DNA of 64,000 nucleotides. It comes from Balanoglossus misakiensis. Taxonomy: Eukaryota; Hemichordata. Shown here piece after piece: positions 31,716-43,716 of this stretch. Position numbers and translations under genes: made by a program. The notes under the pieces are model-generated. The model saw nothing but the letters and a program-made list of their open reading frames with translations. It did not search any database and had not been told where the DNA came from. Each line of letters starts with the position of its first letter. Position 1 is the stretch's first letter. The stretch is from NCBI GenBank assembly GCA_040954595.2, contig CM082587.2, positions 9,486,001 to 9,550,000 of the forward strand. The letters are read 5' to 3'.

Positions 31716-32485
31716 TTAACTCGTGACATCTGATCATAAAGTGTTAACATTCAGTAAACCTAAGGTTAAGGGTTTGTCTGAAAAGAATATTATGAATATA
31801 TTTGTTTTAATGAACTACATGGGTTTCTCAGCTTAGCTGAGCAGCAACTTGGGTGGAGGAAACATTTTATAATAGGATAAATTTCTTGTACAAGATCTTG
31901 CAAAACAGAAATTTTGAGACAATATTTCATTGTATTGTATTATGTGCGGCACATGGGCATTGACTTTTGACAAGATATTGCATATTTCCAACATTCTGAG
32001 GTATTTTGAAACGTACGTGATATATGTAATACTTGTAGAATCATTGTTTATGTTTCTCTGAAGTTGTATCGTCCAAATATTGGTGAGAGAGTCCCAATGT
32101 TACTCACTGTCATTTATATCTGTTTTTCAAGACAGTGCTCGCAGTGAGGTGAGGAAATTTAACTTAACCTGTAATTCTTTAATGATTTCTTGTTAACAAT
32201 AAAGTCAAGTAAATTTATTTCGTATAGTACATTTCATTACGCCACAAGCCATGTTACATATGCCTAGGGAGACATATAGAGTGGGTTGGGTAGTTGGGTT
32301 TCAGAGAGCTGGTAGATTATGTGAGTCTGTCAACAGTAAAACCTTGAAAATGGTAGCATGATAGTTGATGTTTAGATGCCATGTGGTGGTAGGACAACAT
32401 GAACATACATTAAACAGGCAATTTTCAATCCCTGGTTCTCGCATTAGGTGCTCCTCCTAGTCATACACTGGGCTATTTGCGATGT

Positions 32486-32885
32486 TTAAGGATGTACGTT
32501 CAGTAAAATTGAAAGTATTGTCATTTTTTTTAATTGTGGATTTTTGGATTCTCCTTTGTATGTATAATGAAAATCACCGCGCTTGTTTTTGAAATACAGA
32601 GCCATGAATTTAGTCGATAATAGAAGAAAACTGCTGACTCAGCATTTTTCACCAATGGTTTGTCTATGGGCAAAATTTTTGACGCAATTTATCTCAAAAT
32701 AGAGCGCGGTGACCCCTATATTTTATTTGACCAATGAATTTATATTGCTGGACTGAGCTATGTGTAAAATTTCTTGAAAATGACAATAGTAGAAGTTTGT
32801 TTTCTGGCGATTATCAATGTAATCCTATGGGAAAAAGACTGGGCGCGCACTGTTTCCGGTTTATGTTCTGCGCGTACATCCTTAA
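32486..32885. mobile_element. 400-bp TTAA-target element (family C)
   Basis: TTAAGGATGTACG at the left and CGTACATCCTTAA at the right, with TTAA at 32486-32489 and 32882-32885. The interior is non-coding. Confidence 0.82.
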
Positions 32886-33967
32886 AGGCGGAACGCTCGG
32901 TAGGGCCCTACCGAGCAAAAATCAATAAAATGTGGGCGTGGCTAAAGCTCTGACGCCACAATATATTGTTACAACAATTGACCTCAAATGGGCATCCCGC
33001 GCCCGCCAAAAGCAAACACATTTCTATACCCACGCGATCCAGCTAGTTCTTACGTACCCGCGGAACGCGTTGTCAGCTGAATCTATCATGTCGACCCGAA
33101 TTATCAAGATAGCGGTCACTGAAGAGCAGGAGAAAGCACTGGCAATTTTCTCTGCCGAGCTTTCGGTCATCAACCGGCGGGGGCACATAAGTTCACCTGC
33201 TGCGACCGCGGGGGTTAGTACCGTGCGTGGTATCGGCTACCGGCGAGTTTGATGCGGGGGACACTGCCGGTTTATCGGAAGCAGCAGCTGTCGAAGTAAA
33301 CACCGTGTCCATGAGCACATCGGCTTCCGGAGATTCGGTCAACTCCTGTGAATTTTGTTTTTGTTCGCAATGTGTTACCACACATAGGCAGTCTTGGCTA
33401 GTCCGTGGTCTCTACCCGAATTTACCCGGTGTTTCTTACGTTGGGCATAAATGGCACTGATGAGGCTTTCCCCTCTTCACTTTGTACGGTTGGTACACAA
33501 ATACAAACGGTCCTTTTCAGGACCAACACAATTTCCAAGAAGAGAACTACCGATTTTATGGATGTGTGCATGTTCATGTGTGATAAATTTGGTATGATTA
33601 TATCCCCATTTTTAGGTCTCGCACAATTTGCAATCAACGCCACAATTTTGATTTGCATAATACGTCAATCACGCAGATTCAAACTGAACATCGTACCGAT
33701 ATACCGGTCATATCTCGGGGACAAAATGATTTCATCTTCGGTTTTCGAAAGTATTTTCAAACTGTATTGCACCAGAAACCGCGGATGTCGTGCCAAATAA
33801 ACTCATGCACTCCTTTTTGAATTTAGAGACAAAAAAAATCATCGGTAGAACTAAATTTACTGTCTATTATGGACAGCGTCCGTTCTGTTGTTAGTGAGTT
33901 TGAATCTCCCACCATTATGCCAACTCTCGCATGCTCTCGCGCTTTTATACGGGAGTTCCGCCTTTAA
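32882..33967. mobile_element. 1.09-kb TTAA-target element (family D)
   Basis: TTAAAGGCGGAAC...GTTCCGCCTTTAA with TTAA at both ends. The left TTAA (32882-32885) is shared with the right end of family C. A palindrome GGTAGGGCCCTACC sits just inside the left end. Two mid-length frames (for example from 32932 and 33405) have no recognisable transposase motifs. Confidence 0.82.
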
Positions 33968-34390
33968 CTTACAGTATGTTAGTTACACACACGAATCGCA
34001 AGGGTTCACCACATTTAGCTAATCCTAGAAACATACACAATTTGTGTTGGGTATTTACAGATGAATAATCGTCTAGCCAGCTAACTACATACGAGTTCTG
34101 TTGTTACAGTGAACTAGTAAGTGTAGAGGACAGTGAGAGGCTGATCACTCTGACGGCTTCGACGCTCGATTCCGGACTGTGTTATTTATACAGACTGCCT
34201 TCAACCGTGTGTGATGGCGGAAAAATCGCGATAGCAACACAGCCGTAACACGCGGCCGACTTGGCTAGCTCGTGACGGGCGGTACAATTTTCCTACCCAA
34301 CTTGAGAGGGGTTCTTCTGCCCAAAATATATGTACATCAAACTTGAGCCCGCCGGTCATCAGGTTTACTGATCACAGAGTCACAGTGTTT

Positions 34391-35085
34391 GCTGTTGAAG
34401 TAGTAATGACAAGTAGATGAGTTGAATTCTGGGTAGATCATTCCATTAACTTATGTAAAAATTGGCAACATCACTAAAAAATGCATGGATATTTAACATA
34501 TGTCAAATACAGACATGAGTGGACATTGAAAAATGAAATTCCTATAATCTTTCCAGGTTTTGTAATATTAAGCTTGTATGTAAACATTACATTGCTATTC
34601 ATAAACAAAATATGAGGCCCAGTGCATCTCACATCGTTGACTCGGTGATCGGCGCGACGGTTCGCTGCGCGCGAGAGCGACATACGGGGCATAGGACTCT
34701 AGTGGAGAAGGGTGATGTAAAATTCGGTAATTAGAAGCTGTAATGAAGTTTTCAAAGCTTGCGGTTTTGTCATGTTGAATGTATCATTTTTACTTCTTCG
34801 AAATTCTCAATGCAAAATAATTGTAAATATGATATTTTGAAAGAGAACGTTGACAATTTTATTTAGAATGCGGATGTGCCCATCGTAATGAAAGCTGCCA
34901 CCCCCCTTAGAATAGTACTAGGGCCTACACGTTGATCACCTGATCGCATCGCCCTGTCTCACTTGGCTATGGGCTATATTGCCGTGATCCCAAACAGCCT
35001 GGTTCAAATTTCTAGCCGTAAATTGTTGTTGTTTTTTCGGCGCATTTTCGCAAATCGTACTGTTTATAGGTAGGCATTATGATAA
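34391..35085. other. No gene seen
   Basis: AT-rich sequence with a short GC-rich stretch around 34635-34690 (GGTGATCGGCGCGACGG). Nothing recognisable. Confidence 0.4.
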
Positions 35086-35171
35086 AGGGGTTATTACACG
35101 ACGTTTGGTCGATAACGCGACGCATTCTCGAATATGACGCGTTATCGACCAAACTTCGTGTAATAACCCCT
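35086..35171. mobile_element. 86-bp perfect fold-back (mini hairpin element)
   Basis: AGGGGTTATTACACGACGTT and TTGGTCGATAACGCG pair with their complement at 35138-35171 (ending ...GTGTAATAACCCCT). The stem is about 33 bp with one mismatch, around an 18-base loop. There is no coding sequence. It is typical of the smallest MITEs or of fold-back remnants. Confidence 0.8.
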
Positions 35172-37091
35172 AAATATCTGTGATATGACGTGATGTGATA
35201 AAATATATAAATACCGGGAAACTTTTCCAGATCATTATTTGGGCGATACCATTTTGTGGTAGGTTTCACCATAGACCCTAGAGAAAGAGGACGCGCAACT
35301 GCAGCAAAGATCAAAGGGTTTGGGGATTATCAGTATGACAATGTTCTTTTGCATATAATTAACACCTAGGACGGTGGCATGCGTGAATCTCTGCCCGACA
35401 GTAACCAAAACTGGCACTCCTATATTTCAGCAGCCACTGCGTTTTTTTCTAAAATTCAAAAAGTATTACGTTTTCTGTGCTATTTATTATGGTTTGGTGT
35501 TCGTCTGTCGGTTGAACGGTCATTTCTAGTGCCACAGGCTTCATTTAAAAATTGTAAACAAATCATCCATGTTTTTTGCATGTCCGACTGGGCACTCATA
35601 CTTCTTGGTAATGCTGACACTTTTCGTAATAATTTTATGTTTGCGTGAAGCATTGAAACAAAAATTGTGGTTTAGGGGTATTTTATTTCGCAGTGCGTGA
35701 ACAATGAAACAGATTTCACGAAAACAATTTGTAAACAAATTAAACTTTATGGATTTTCACGTGTGCGCTATGGCCGCCATCTTGGTTTCTCCATGGAGGT
35801 ACTAGAGAGAAGGAGCGAGGACGGATTTAAGCGGATTAAATCCCTTTCTTCTGAAGTGTGATAAGCTTATTAAGTCTTTGTGTTTCTGTGTCGATAGCGT
35901 CCTTAGAACCCACTGTGCGTTACCGTCGATTTTACAGTTAGGTTTGCAAGATCTACGAGGTAATATTTCTATGATATTAAAAACACTATGCGCACATCGT
36001 GGACGAGCGTACTACATACGCGCGGTGACTTTTATTTACATCTAGGAGTCCAGTTTACGCGTCACCACTACCGGAAATGTGTCAGGCGGACGTCTTGGAA
36101 GATTTGTGGCGTCATTTTTCTTCTTTGTACAGCCAGAAAGTATGATTTTGAAATGAATAGTTTGAGTTTTTCGCAAACTTCCGCAAAAAACAATAAGTTC
36201 CTCGGTTTTCTTTGAAAACCAATCTTCCCGATGCAAGTATTTGTGTTTGCGTGGGATAGTGTGGGATGCCCGATATTCACCATGGTAATTGCCAGCGCGG
36301 AGACGTTCGGCACAGCAGTTTGCAGTCAGATCGCACGGTGCTCATTTGCATATGAAAGTTCGTCAAGCCAGCGACCATTAATTTTCAAACAGACGGCAAT
36401 AGGCCAGTTTTCAAGGTGATTTTCAACTTGATTTTTACACTCCGTGGTACAATAAAATACCATGCTAGCTCGATAAATTTCGAAAGTGATTCCTATTTTG
36501 CACTGCAGACGTAAATTTTATGAGAATCTGTCGGTAATAGTAGTAGTTTTTAGCGTGTTTTCGGTGGTATGTTGGTGACCTCGGAAAAGACGTCCACAAA
36601 CGTGCCAAAAATCATTTGAAGACGACCTCGGAAGTTAACCAAGTGTTCGTGACAGATAGGTCTAATATCGGTCCCAACATCCGTGAAAAGAAATTAACTC
36701 GAAATGCTTGTGTAACGGTCAGCTTAAAAATAATCGATGTAGTTCGACGATATGACCCGGAAGTATAGGCCCTACGTTGACCTCTCAATGTTCGGCTTGT
36801 AAATACGGAAGTGTTGCGTTGCTCGTGAAACGACACGTTTATCGTGGGGAAAACAGTTTCTAAAAGACACTTGTCAACTAAAAATTACTGGATAGTGTAT
36901 AACACTCTAAGGTAACATATCAGCCAAGTTTTAACTTAATTACTGGCCTGATTTCGACACAACATCGATCAATCGCACGAGTGCCGCGCCCGGGTGCTCC
37001 ACGCCGTACGCCTACATTGGGCTACAAACAAATATTTGATTACCCATGCACAGAATGCCAGGTTTACCGTACGTGAGGAGCTCAGCTGACG

Positions 37092-38262
37092 TATTTTTAG
37101 GGCACAAGCCAAGCAGGCTTGTGCCCTATTGGTATTACTGGGGTTTTTCATCTTTTTTTTTTTCTTGTGTAGTTTTTTTGCTCAGGTAAATCTTGAAAAC
37201 GGCTGAACCTACAAATCTCAAACTTGGCACAATGGTGCAGGTCTATGAGAGCTCGTGCAGTACCCTCGTGAATGTGTAATTAGTCACATGACCTGATGAC
37301 CATATATGGGCAAAGTTTTCAAATGGGCCTAATTTGCATATGAATGACGATATCAAAATTCTGTGCAATCATTTTGCGGACCATATGGTCAGTGTCCTAC
37401 ATGCTAAATTTCAAGGCTCTGGGCCAAGTCAATTTTGAGAAGAAGATTTTTAAATATTATATTTCATATTTTTTGGACCCAGCCATAGGCCTATACTTTC
37501 TATAGTTAAGCTATGATGCTATGTCCACATCTGTGCAATGGTCCTGTACTGTGACTCTCTATTGGCCCGTGAGCGAAATGGGACCAAAATAAAAGGCAAA
37601 ATTTTGGGCTCACCTGTAACACCTGCTTAACTCATTAATTATGTGCATACCTAATTCTGGGCTAACTAATAGGGCTAGAGGTTTTGTGCTTGTGGGACAT
37701 GGACCAGTATAGGGTAAAAAAAAATTGCCCAAATTTTGGGTGACCTCAGGTGACCTTTGACCTACTTTCCTATATCTCGGCATCCAGAGCAGGTACAGAC
37801 TTGGCGTTTGGAGGGTTGGGACTAAAATTTAAAAGCCAAAATTGAGGGTCACCTGTGACACCTGCTTATCTCATTAATTATGTGCATACCTAATTCCAGG
37901 CCAACCAATAGGACTAGAGGTTTGATTTTTGCTGAACATGAACCAGTATGGGGTCAAAATTTCTTGCCCAAATTTTGGGTGACCTCAGGTGACCTTTGAC
38001 CTACTTTACCATATCTCGGCATGCACAGCAGCTACAGCCTTGGCATTTGGAGGGATGGAACTCCTGATGGAGCCTTACACTTTACCTCATTAATTATGCA
38101 CATACATAATTGTAGGCGAACCAATAGGGCTAGAGATTTTGTTCTTGTGGGACACGGACCAGTATGGGGTCAAAATTTCTTGCCCAAATTTTGGGTGACC
38201 ACTTATGACCTTTAACCTTCGGCTTAAGCTTGGGCCCGTCATCGCTGCTTGCAGCTATATTG
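37092..38262 (+). repeat. Hairpin-initiated DR1-bearing modular repeat, near complete
   Basis: It starts TTTTTAGGG with a 12-bp perfect hairpin (AGGGCACAAGCC, loop AAGCA, GGCTTGTGCCCT; 37099-37127). A T-rich stretch, a non-modular block and three or more modules of about 235 bp with TGACCTTTGACCT follow (37751-37763, 37990-38002). The end is GGGCCCGTCATCGCTGCTTG near 38230-38256. No ORF is evident. Confidence 0.82.
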
Positions 38263-38409
38263 TTTATATATATTTTTCTCCGCATCGTGGGATATAAGTA
38301 GACTTTTCGAAAATGCCAAGTGTAACTTCGAAACCACTTCCCTTTATTCGCCGATGATATTATGCAATAAATACAACATTTGTGTCTGAAGGCGAGCGAT
38401 TTGTCATCA

Positions 38410-38640
38410 TTGCATTGGGTCGATAAATAATAATAATAATAGTAATTTATTTATTAAACAATGATCAAAATACTACTACAAAATACAGGATAAAGAGTTA
38501 AAAATACAACAAAATACAGAATAAATTGTCAACTCAGACAGCTAAAATAAAACAGTCAACTGCAACACCACCACCACAAAAATCAGTCTTCATCAATCTG
38601 AAAGAACAATAAAATTAAAAAAAGTGAGTTTCCTTGACGG
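38410..38640. repeat. AT-rich simple sequence (TAA-type and CACCAC)
   Basis: Runs of AATAATAATAATAGTAAT and AAATACAAC-like units followed by ACACCACCACCAC. Low-complexity DNA within the nested element. Confidence 0.6.
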
Positions 38641-40110
38641 GCAAACCTTCATAAAATAATTGTTAGGGTTTAGTAAAACTCGGGATTACATATCAGCAAT
38701 CAAAATTTCTTCGCAAGAGAGAGGAGGGTAAACTACGCAGCTGGTACAACCCAGGATCAAGCCTGCGCCAGCGTATATACGTACACATGCATGCTGTCTT
38801 CTCCCGCCATTTTGCAGAAGAAGTGGCGCTCACGGGTTGAAAAGTAAACAAAATGGCGCTCACAGGTTGAAAGGTAAACAAAATTGAACTGGTCATATCG
38901 TCACTATCAAAGCTTGGAAGTGAATGAAAACTCAAAGAGAGGGAGTTTGATGTCTATATTTTGATAAAAGTTTGAAATTTTGTGGTAAAATCCATGTGTA
39001 ACGGTCAGCTTAAAAATAATCGAGAGGATGTCAACGCTATGTGTTTTTTCACAGTCGTCAGAAATTTCGTGATTACAAAGAAACTACTCGACAGAAGTTG
39101 CCAAAAAACCATTCAGTAACAATCCAGTATACCTACCTTCAAGTGAATCCACGGTTTTGTCTTAAAATAATCCACATCGCCTGAAAACAGCTCTATAATA
39201 TCGAGTAAAAAAATGGCCTATTTCGCGACCCGTCAGCGGGGCCCACTCTAACGGCTACATAGTTTGAAGTACTTTCCTCATTTACATATGTTAATGAATA
39301 CCGTGCGATCTGACTGTTTGGTCTGGTTGTTTATGCTTTGCAAATCATGGAGACGCGATGCCAGCTATAATTTGTTTATCCACGCAAGCGCACAGCTTTT
39401 ATGAACGCCTATCAGGTGATAAAAGGATGAGAGCCTAATGTTATCTGCAAACAGATTAAGACGCACATGGGGTTCATTGGAAACAATACCGTCCTCGCTC
39501 CTTCTCTCTAGTACCTCCATGGTTTCTCATGGTTGACGACGACAGGAAGCCCTAGGTACGGTAGCTCACAGCCTTGTCAAATACCGGGACTGTTAGACAA
39601 AAGATGCTTGTTTTGGACGCTGTCAGACTCAGAAGTGCCAAATTCGTGTTTAACTTGTCCAGATGTGTTCCATAAATGATCGCTGCAGTTCAACCACGTT
39701 GCAGTTTTCTCGTCTTTTCTCGCAAAAGTTTATTTGCAAATTGGATTATTGGGGATTATCCCGAAATAATGTATGCAAAAGAACATCGTTTCAAGAAAAA
39801 CCTGGAGTTGCGCGTCCTTCTTTCTCTAGGATCTATGGTTTCACTGCACGCCAGTCATGCAAACATGCACTGGCTGGCCTTCCGATTACTACTACGGTCT
39901 CACTTGTTGCAAAAATCGAACGGTTTTGGCCGGTAAACACAGATGGATTAACTCTTAAATCCATCCTGCGCCCAAACGCACTCGAGACGGTTTGGTCATT
40001 GTTTATGCAAATGGATATGCAAAATGTGGCAGAAGCTTCATATACATGTAACATAATATAGAATACACAAACAGACAAGCAAATAAACAAGCCGAAACAA
40101 ACAAAAGTTA

Positions 40111-40353
40111 GGGACTGTTCAGATTTTACTTCAAGGGTAGGGCCGGAGGATTTTCCTGGTGATTTTTTTCCATGGACCCCCAGTAAATTGTGGAGGAAAT
40201 CTGTGGTACCCCTTAAATTTCCTTGGGTTTTTCCATGGTCCCCCCCGAAAGGATTGTGATTTTTATGTCTATTCCTCCCTAATTGTTCTTAGAGAAAATG
40301 GGCGGTCCCTCCCGAAAATCCTCCGCCCCCGGAAGTAAATCCTGAACAGTCCC
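40111..40353. mobile_element. 243-bp TIR element (GGGACTGTTCAG ends)
   Basis: GGGACTGTTCAGATTTTACT...CCGGAGGATTTTCC at the left and the complement GGAAAATCCTCCG-like...GTAAATCCTGAACAGTCCC at the right. It belongs with the G-rich element at 42582, which has GGGACCGTTCAG ends. No coding sequence. Confidence 0.75.
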
Positions 40354-40505
40354 AGCTAGCACCCTGGCTTCTCTGCCAGAGGAGCGACAACATCAACAAA
40401 ATGCAGATACACAAGAAATAAGCAGTATACATGTATTCCACAAGTGAAGAATCCCAGTTACAGACGTTACGAACAAACAAACTACCAACAACAAAGCTGG
40501 TCTCT

Positions 40506-40541
40506 GTTACCCAGTCGCCTTTGCAAAGGCATCTGGGTAAC
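40506..40541. repeat. Short palindrome
   Basis: GTTACCCAG, CCTTTGCAAAGG and CTGGGTAAC form a nearly perfect 36-base hairpin with a 12-bp self-complementary centre. The significance is unknown. It may be a small fold-back remnant. Confidence 0.6.
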
Positions 40542-40544
40542 CAA

Positions 40545-41379
40545 GACTACAACAAAGCAAGAAAAGGGTCAAGCGTCGTCAAAGAAAACGTAAAAATTCC
40601 AGCATGGGTGGTAAAAGTTATTGGTATAAAACGAATAGGGCCTTCTACAAATGACGTCTCAGACCCGCAAACGCCACCAGAACACAAAACACATGTACAG
40701 AACAGTATAAGCCGGTTGTTGTATGTAGCAGCAATAATCTGCGGTTGGGCCGTCGTAGATTTTCGCTGGTGGTGAAAATAAAAAAAAACGCGATCAAGGC
40801 TCAATTTTATTCCGGATCACATGCGGTTACGGCCAGAAGAGAGCGTCAAAGTCATCAAATTACCATGTGGTGGCGCACTTTTTTCGATTGGCTGTATTTC
40901 AATTTGTCCGTGGTAAATTTAATTTTTGCAGGTGACTGGCACGGAAACTCTTAGCAAGGTTGAGGTAGGATGGAAAAATGCCTCATTGAATCCTTTTGGC
41001 TATTTTAAAATATGCAGTTTCATGGGGATGGACTACTCGACTATCCCAGAGGGGTCTGGAAAATCGAGACTAGGGTGGACTTTTTACCAGGTGTCTCCGT
41101 AAAATAGATTTTTATTTCATATCCCAAAAATGAGGTGATGTTCTCACCTGCTTTTCCCCCGACGATTTTTTCATGTCTTCTTGAGATCAAAACACTACAT
41201 GAAACACTACATATACATTTTGTGAGTTGTCTTTTTCGTTTTATTTTTGCATTAATTCAATCAGAATTTTTAATTCCTGTATTGTAAAAAGCTTGGGTTT
41301 TATTTTTCAGGATGCTCGACTTGCGTGGCAATTCTGCAAATATATTTGAATTATTCTTTGGGATCCCTATCTATATTGT
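40545..41379. other. No gene seen
   Basis: The longest open frame here (114 codons over 40431-40775) has no recognisable family motif and spans the palindrome, so it is not called as a gene. Nothing else is recognised. Confidence 0.4.
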
Positions 41380-41890
41380 TTAAAGGCACGTAAGCTGTAA
41401 CTTTTGGGATAATTTTCATAATTTTTGTTTCAAACTGCACTACCATTAGTCCATGCAGATGAAGGCAGTGAACTATGAACAAGCATTATAAACCCTAAAT
41501 ATGAGTGCATATGCAAGTTTTAACCAGATAAATAATAAAGCTTTGCCGCAAGCGATTATGGCCGCCACCGTGGGAAAATGCAAGAAACAATGAAAATGTT
41601 GCATTTCCGGTTATGAAACTTCATAAACAAAACATGACCTCATCCACTTGAGCTCATGGAAGTAAATGTACACCACTGAGACATCAGATTTTCACTTTTC
41701 ATTGCAAATTGCACTTTTTTAAAAATTTCAGGAATTTTCGTTTTTCTTTAATTTTTGGCCATTTTGTCATAAATAAGTGTTGAGCTTGATATATTATCAT
41801 GAAATAGCATTTAATAGATATAATTAAAAGCATATATGAGATTATTTAAAACATTGATTTTTTATCCAGTTGCAGCTTACGTGCCTTTAA
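41380..41890. mobile_element. 511-bp TTAA-target element (family E)
   Basis: TTAAAGGCACGTAAGCTG and GCAGCTTACGTGCCTTTAA at the two ends, TTAA at 41380-41383 and 41887-41890. The interior is AT-rich and non-coding. Confidence 0.85.
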
Positions 41891-42581
41891 TGCAATGAGT
41901 TGCGACCGTCATTGGTTTGGATATGAGTTTGTTGTTTGCTTTTTGGTTGGTCATGGAGCAACAGTCATGGAGCAACACGTAACATTGCCTGTGGTGTTCA
42001 ATTCTGTAAATGGCATGAGATAGTTGCATGTACCCGAGTCTAGTGAAACATCGTTTTTGGCGATGTGGATTTCATTATTGCGTGACTGTGCGGTGGGTCT
42101 CGATTCGTTCCTGTCAGACAGCCCAACAAGGACATACGCTTGACGTGCCTTAAAGGTATACGGTAACCTATGCAAATTTAGCTACAGTTACCATGGCAAA
42201 TTGAGATACAGCCAATCACAGATATTCAGGAGGTGGCACACGCGACAATAAGAGCGCCACCATTTGTTCTTTAGAACACTAGGATACGCAAGTTTAGCCA
42301 TTTATGGACATATGCAAATTGGAGGTGATCGTGTATTAAGTTGTAGACTTTGTCCGACATCGTCCGGTCATCACGGCTGAAATACTCCCTTTGCGCATTG
42401 CTAATAGATATTTTAGCTCGACCCCGGTGTAGTCTACTCCAATAGAAATGAAGAAAGTAAATATAAGATTACCGCCCGAAGTCTCAAACGTGAAAGCCAT
42501 TTCAGTGGCACTACAGTGGATAAACATTTAATCCGTGTATACTTTATGAAACTGTCAGATAACTTTTATTCAAACCAGATA
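41891..42581. other. No gene seen
   Basis: No exon or repeat boundary was recognised, except short stretches such as ATTTAGCTACAGTTACCATG that look repeat-derived. Confidence 0.4.
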
Positions 42582-43716
42582 AGGGACCGTTCAGTTTTTA
42601 CGGCCGGGGGGGGGGGGGGCGGCAAAATCCAAGGGGGGGGGGGGGTCACTTAAACTTTGAAGTCCACAGGGGGGGGGTCATCTGGTTTTTTTTAAACGTT
42701 TAGGGGGGGGGGTCACATACTTTTGCCACCGAACTTTTGCTTTTGAGTCCACAAAATTGCAGTTTCGCACCATTTATTTTACAAAATTTTCACCCACCCC
42801 CTACATTCTCCGCCACATTTCATTTTTTGCTGGTTTGTCTAGTGTACCAGGGCAGAGTGCTTGCCACCCCAACCCCACCGATGATAATATTTAACAAAGT
42901 GAATACATAAAGAAGAATAATTGTTTACACCATTTTGCATAACTGATAGTTTCGCGCTGCATCTTCTATATACTAGACGTTTTATAAATGATGTCATGAC
43001 AAGATGACGCCAAATCTTCTAACTTTGAGTGGAGTGGCAAAAAGTAAAATTGGTCCTCCCAAACATTGAGATAATTTGCTTTTGAGTTCATTAAAATGCA
43101 ACTTTGCGCTACATATTTTACACACCCACCCCCTCCATTCTTCGCCACATTGCATTTATTCACTGTTTGCCTACTGTACCAGGGAAGACTTCTTGCCACC
43201 CCACCCCCCGATGCTTACTTTGACTGGAGTGGCAAAATTAAAATTTGTCCTCCCTAACATTGAGTTAATTTGCTTTTGAGTTCATTAAATTGCAACTTTG
43301 AACACCGTATTTTACAAAATTTTCTTATGTGGGAGGGGGACACCCCCTCCCACGCACACACCCGCTACTTTTCTTGTTTTACCGATTCTAGCAACTATTG
43401 TATTGACTTGTCATTTTAATTTGTTCATAGATTTCTTTATTGCAACGATATACTATTATATACTTCAATAATACTTTAAGAAATATATAATTGAGGAGTG
43501 AGGAGCCTCATTCCCTTTATTGCATACAGTGTACATAGGATCAGGACGGCGAATGTTTTGGGCGTGGGGGGGGGGGTCATCATATTTTTGGGTCTGTCAA
43601 AGGGGGGTCATCATGTTTTGGTCCTGGCTGAAGGGGGGGGGGGTCGGCCTGATTTTGAGAACCGATGACACAAACTTGCAGCCCCCCCCCCCTGCCATAA
43701 AAACTGAACGGTCCCT
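42582..43716. mobile_element. G-run-rich TIR element (AGGGACCGTTCAG ends)
   Basis: It starts AGGGACCGTTCAGTTTTTAC and ends with the complement GTAAAAACTGAACGGTCCCT-like text at 43716. The interior on the + strand has many G runs of 7 to 13 bases separated by short spacers at both ends, and two internal direct repeats (AATTTGCTTTTGAGTTCATT near 43073 and 43268). The right end plus flank is then duplicated in tandem (next entry). Confidence 0.8.

Larger units (their letters stand above)
30049..32210 (+). other. KIF21 3' untranslated region and poly(A) signal candidates
   Basis: No coding potential follows the stop. AATAAA hexamers occur at 30435-30440 (inside a fold-back), near 31212 (inside the TTAA element) and at 32198-32203 in non-repeat sequence. 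The last is the most plausible distal signal. If it is used, the 3' UTR would include a fold-back and a full TTAA element; an earlier end just after the stop is equally possible. Confidence 0.5.
32410..34390. mobile_element. TTAA-target element, family A, second copy, interrupted
   Basis: The left end TTAAACAGGCAATTTTCAAT matches 20728 onward, and the interior after 33968 (CACGAATCGCAAGG, TTAGCTAATCCTAGAAACAT, GACGGCTTCGACGCTCGATT) matches 20795-21170. Between about 32480 and 33967 two other elements are inserted. The right end cannot be placed; similarity to the first copy fades near 34375. Confidence 0.75.
35792..39521. mobile_element. 3.7-kb TIR element nested in the previous one, also 7-bp TSD
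   Basis: The ends are CATGGAGGTACTAGAGAGAA...GGAGCGAGGAC and complement, flanked by GTTTCTC (35785-35791 and 39522-39528). The terminal plan is the same as its host element. Inner subterminal sequences such as ACGGTCAGCTTAAAAATAAT occur twice (about 36716 and 39001). It contains the DR1-bearing repeat at 37.1-38.3 kb as a further insertion. No transposase was identified. Confidence 0.82.
35270..39837. mobile_element. 4.6-kb TIR element with 7-bp target duplication (outer)
   Basis: The ends CATAGACCCTAGAGAAAGAG and its near complement continue for roughly 90 bp with mismatches (GACGCGCAACT, ATGTTCTTTTGCATA on both sides). Flanks are GTTTCAC (35263-35269 and 39838-39844). No transposase ORF was found. 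Much of its length is accounted for by the nested element 35792-39521. Confidence 0.85.

Noticed and set aside
40431-40775. 114-codon + strand frame
   Set aside because: It crosses a palindrome, has no recognisable motif and no splice support. Most likely a chance frame.
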